From: Microcystis aeruginosa FD4
GTDB taxonomy: Bacteria > Cyanobacteriota > Cyanobacteriia > Cyanobacteriales > Microcystaceae
Length of the DNA: 64,000 nt
Assembly (NCBI RefSeq): GCF_009792235.1
Contig: NZ_CP046973.1
Coordinates: 5,385,502-5,449,501 of the forward strand
Reading direction: 5' to 3'
The notes under the pieces are model-generated. The model had not been told where the DNA came from and did no database searches. It saw nothing but the letters and a program-made list of their open reading frames with translations. Numbering within the stretch: position 1 is the first letter of the stretch; every line of letters starts with the position of its first letter. Below are positions 63,938 to 64,000 of this stretch, in pieces. The translations under genes were made by a program, and so were the position numbers.

Positions 63938-64000
63938 TTCGGTTATCACTTCTCTTGAACCCCCGAAGCAATTTTTGTGATGTACTGTAGTTACAATCGC

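Noticed and set aside
1..64000. tRNA or rRNA genes
   Set aside because: No cloverleaf with a TTCRANNC arm or ribosomal RNA signature was found by eye; a covariance search could still find a short one.

Overview
The window is a piece of a cyanobacterial chromosome, most like Microcystis. This is inferred from the HIP1 octamer GCGATCGC (for example 1803-1810 and 8165-8172), PEP-CTERM surface proteins, pentapeptide-repeat proteins, heptanucleotide tandem repeats, and a very high load of insertion sequences, small inverted-repeat elements and broken genes. No rRNA, tRNA or CRISPR array was seen.

Layout. 1-2.1 kb: start of an unidentified membrane-anchored protein, a possible TnpB relic, a small inverted-repeat element and a frameshifted gene. 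2.1-12.2 kb: mostly ordinary genes (class II aldolase-like protein, ferritin-like protein, pentapeptide protein, Uma2 nuclease, a NarL-type regulator divergent from a MASE1 histidine kinase, a GT-C glycosyltransferase). 12.7-17 kb: a second pentapeptide protein, a DUF2887 gene split by a miniature element, a beta-CASP hydrolase and a 40-residue membrane peptide. 17.3-21.6 kb: an insertion-sequence cluster (ISAzo13-like, IS5-like fragment, second IS5-like, IS630-like), every transposase broken.

21.6-42.4 kb is the most striking part. Three very long minus-strand reading frames (1802, 3216 and 1760 residues) are pieces of one giant surface-protein gene of about 6,800 codons. It has tandem CARDB modules, Ig/cadherin-like modules, a dockerin-like calcium motif, an RHS-like part and beta-propeller parts. 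Four lesions split it: a frameshift at a nine-C tract near the start, a 287-bp miniature element with a 3-bp target duplication, an in-frame TGA, and an IS630-like insertion that removes the 3' end. Divergent from it lies a PEP-CTERM protein with a cohesin-like domain, a possible partner for the dockerin-like motif.

43.7-56.2 kb: an IS1 remnant, a second PEP-CTERM protein, a Pro/Glu/Thr-rich protein next to a substrate-binding-like protein, an FTR1 iron permease beside a bacterioferritin-like protein, a TPR protein, ilvD, and a head-to-tail array of three nearly identical DUF4351/Rpn-type nuclease-like genes plus a fourth fragment, each overlapping the next by 8 nt. 56.2-64 kb: an RTX/Calx-beta protein with exact internal repeats, a remnant of its 5' end, an antitoxin with a dead PIN toxin gene, and two more Rpn/DUF4351-type genes, one frameshifted.

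Overall the region combines a few housekeeping genes (ilvD, iron uptake, regulation) with large, repeat-driven surface proteins and decaying mobile DNA. Several miniature elements can be tied by their terminal repeats and target duplications to the genes they broke.
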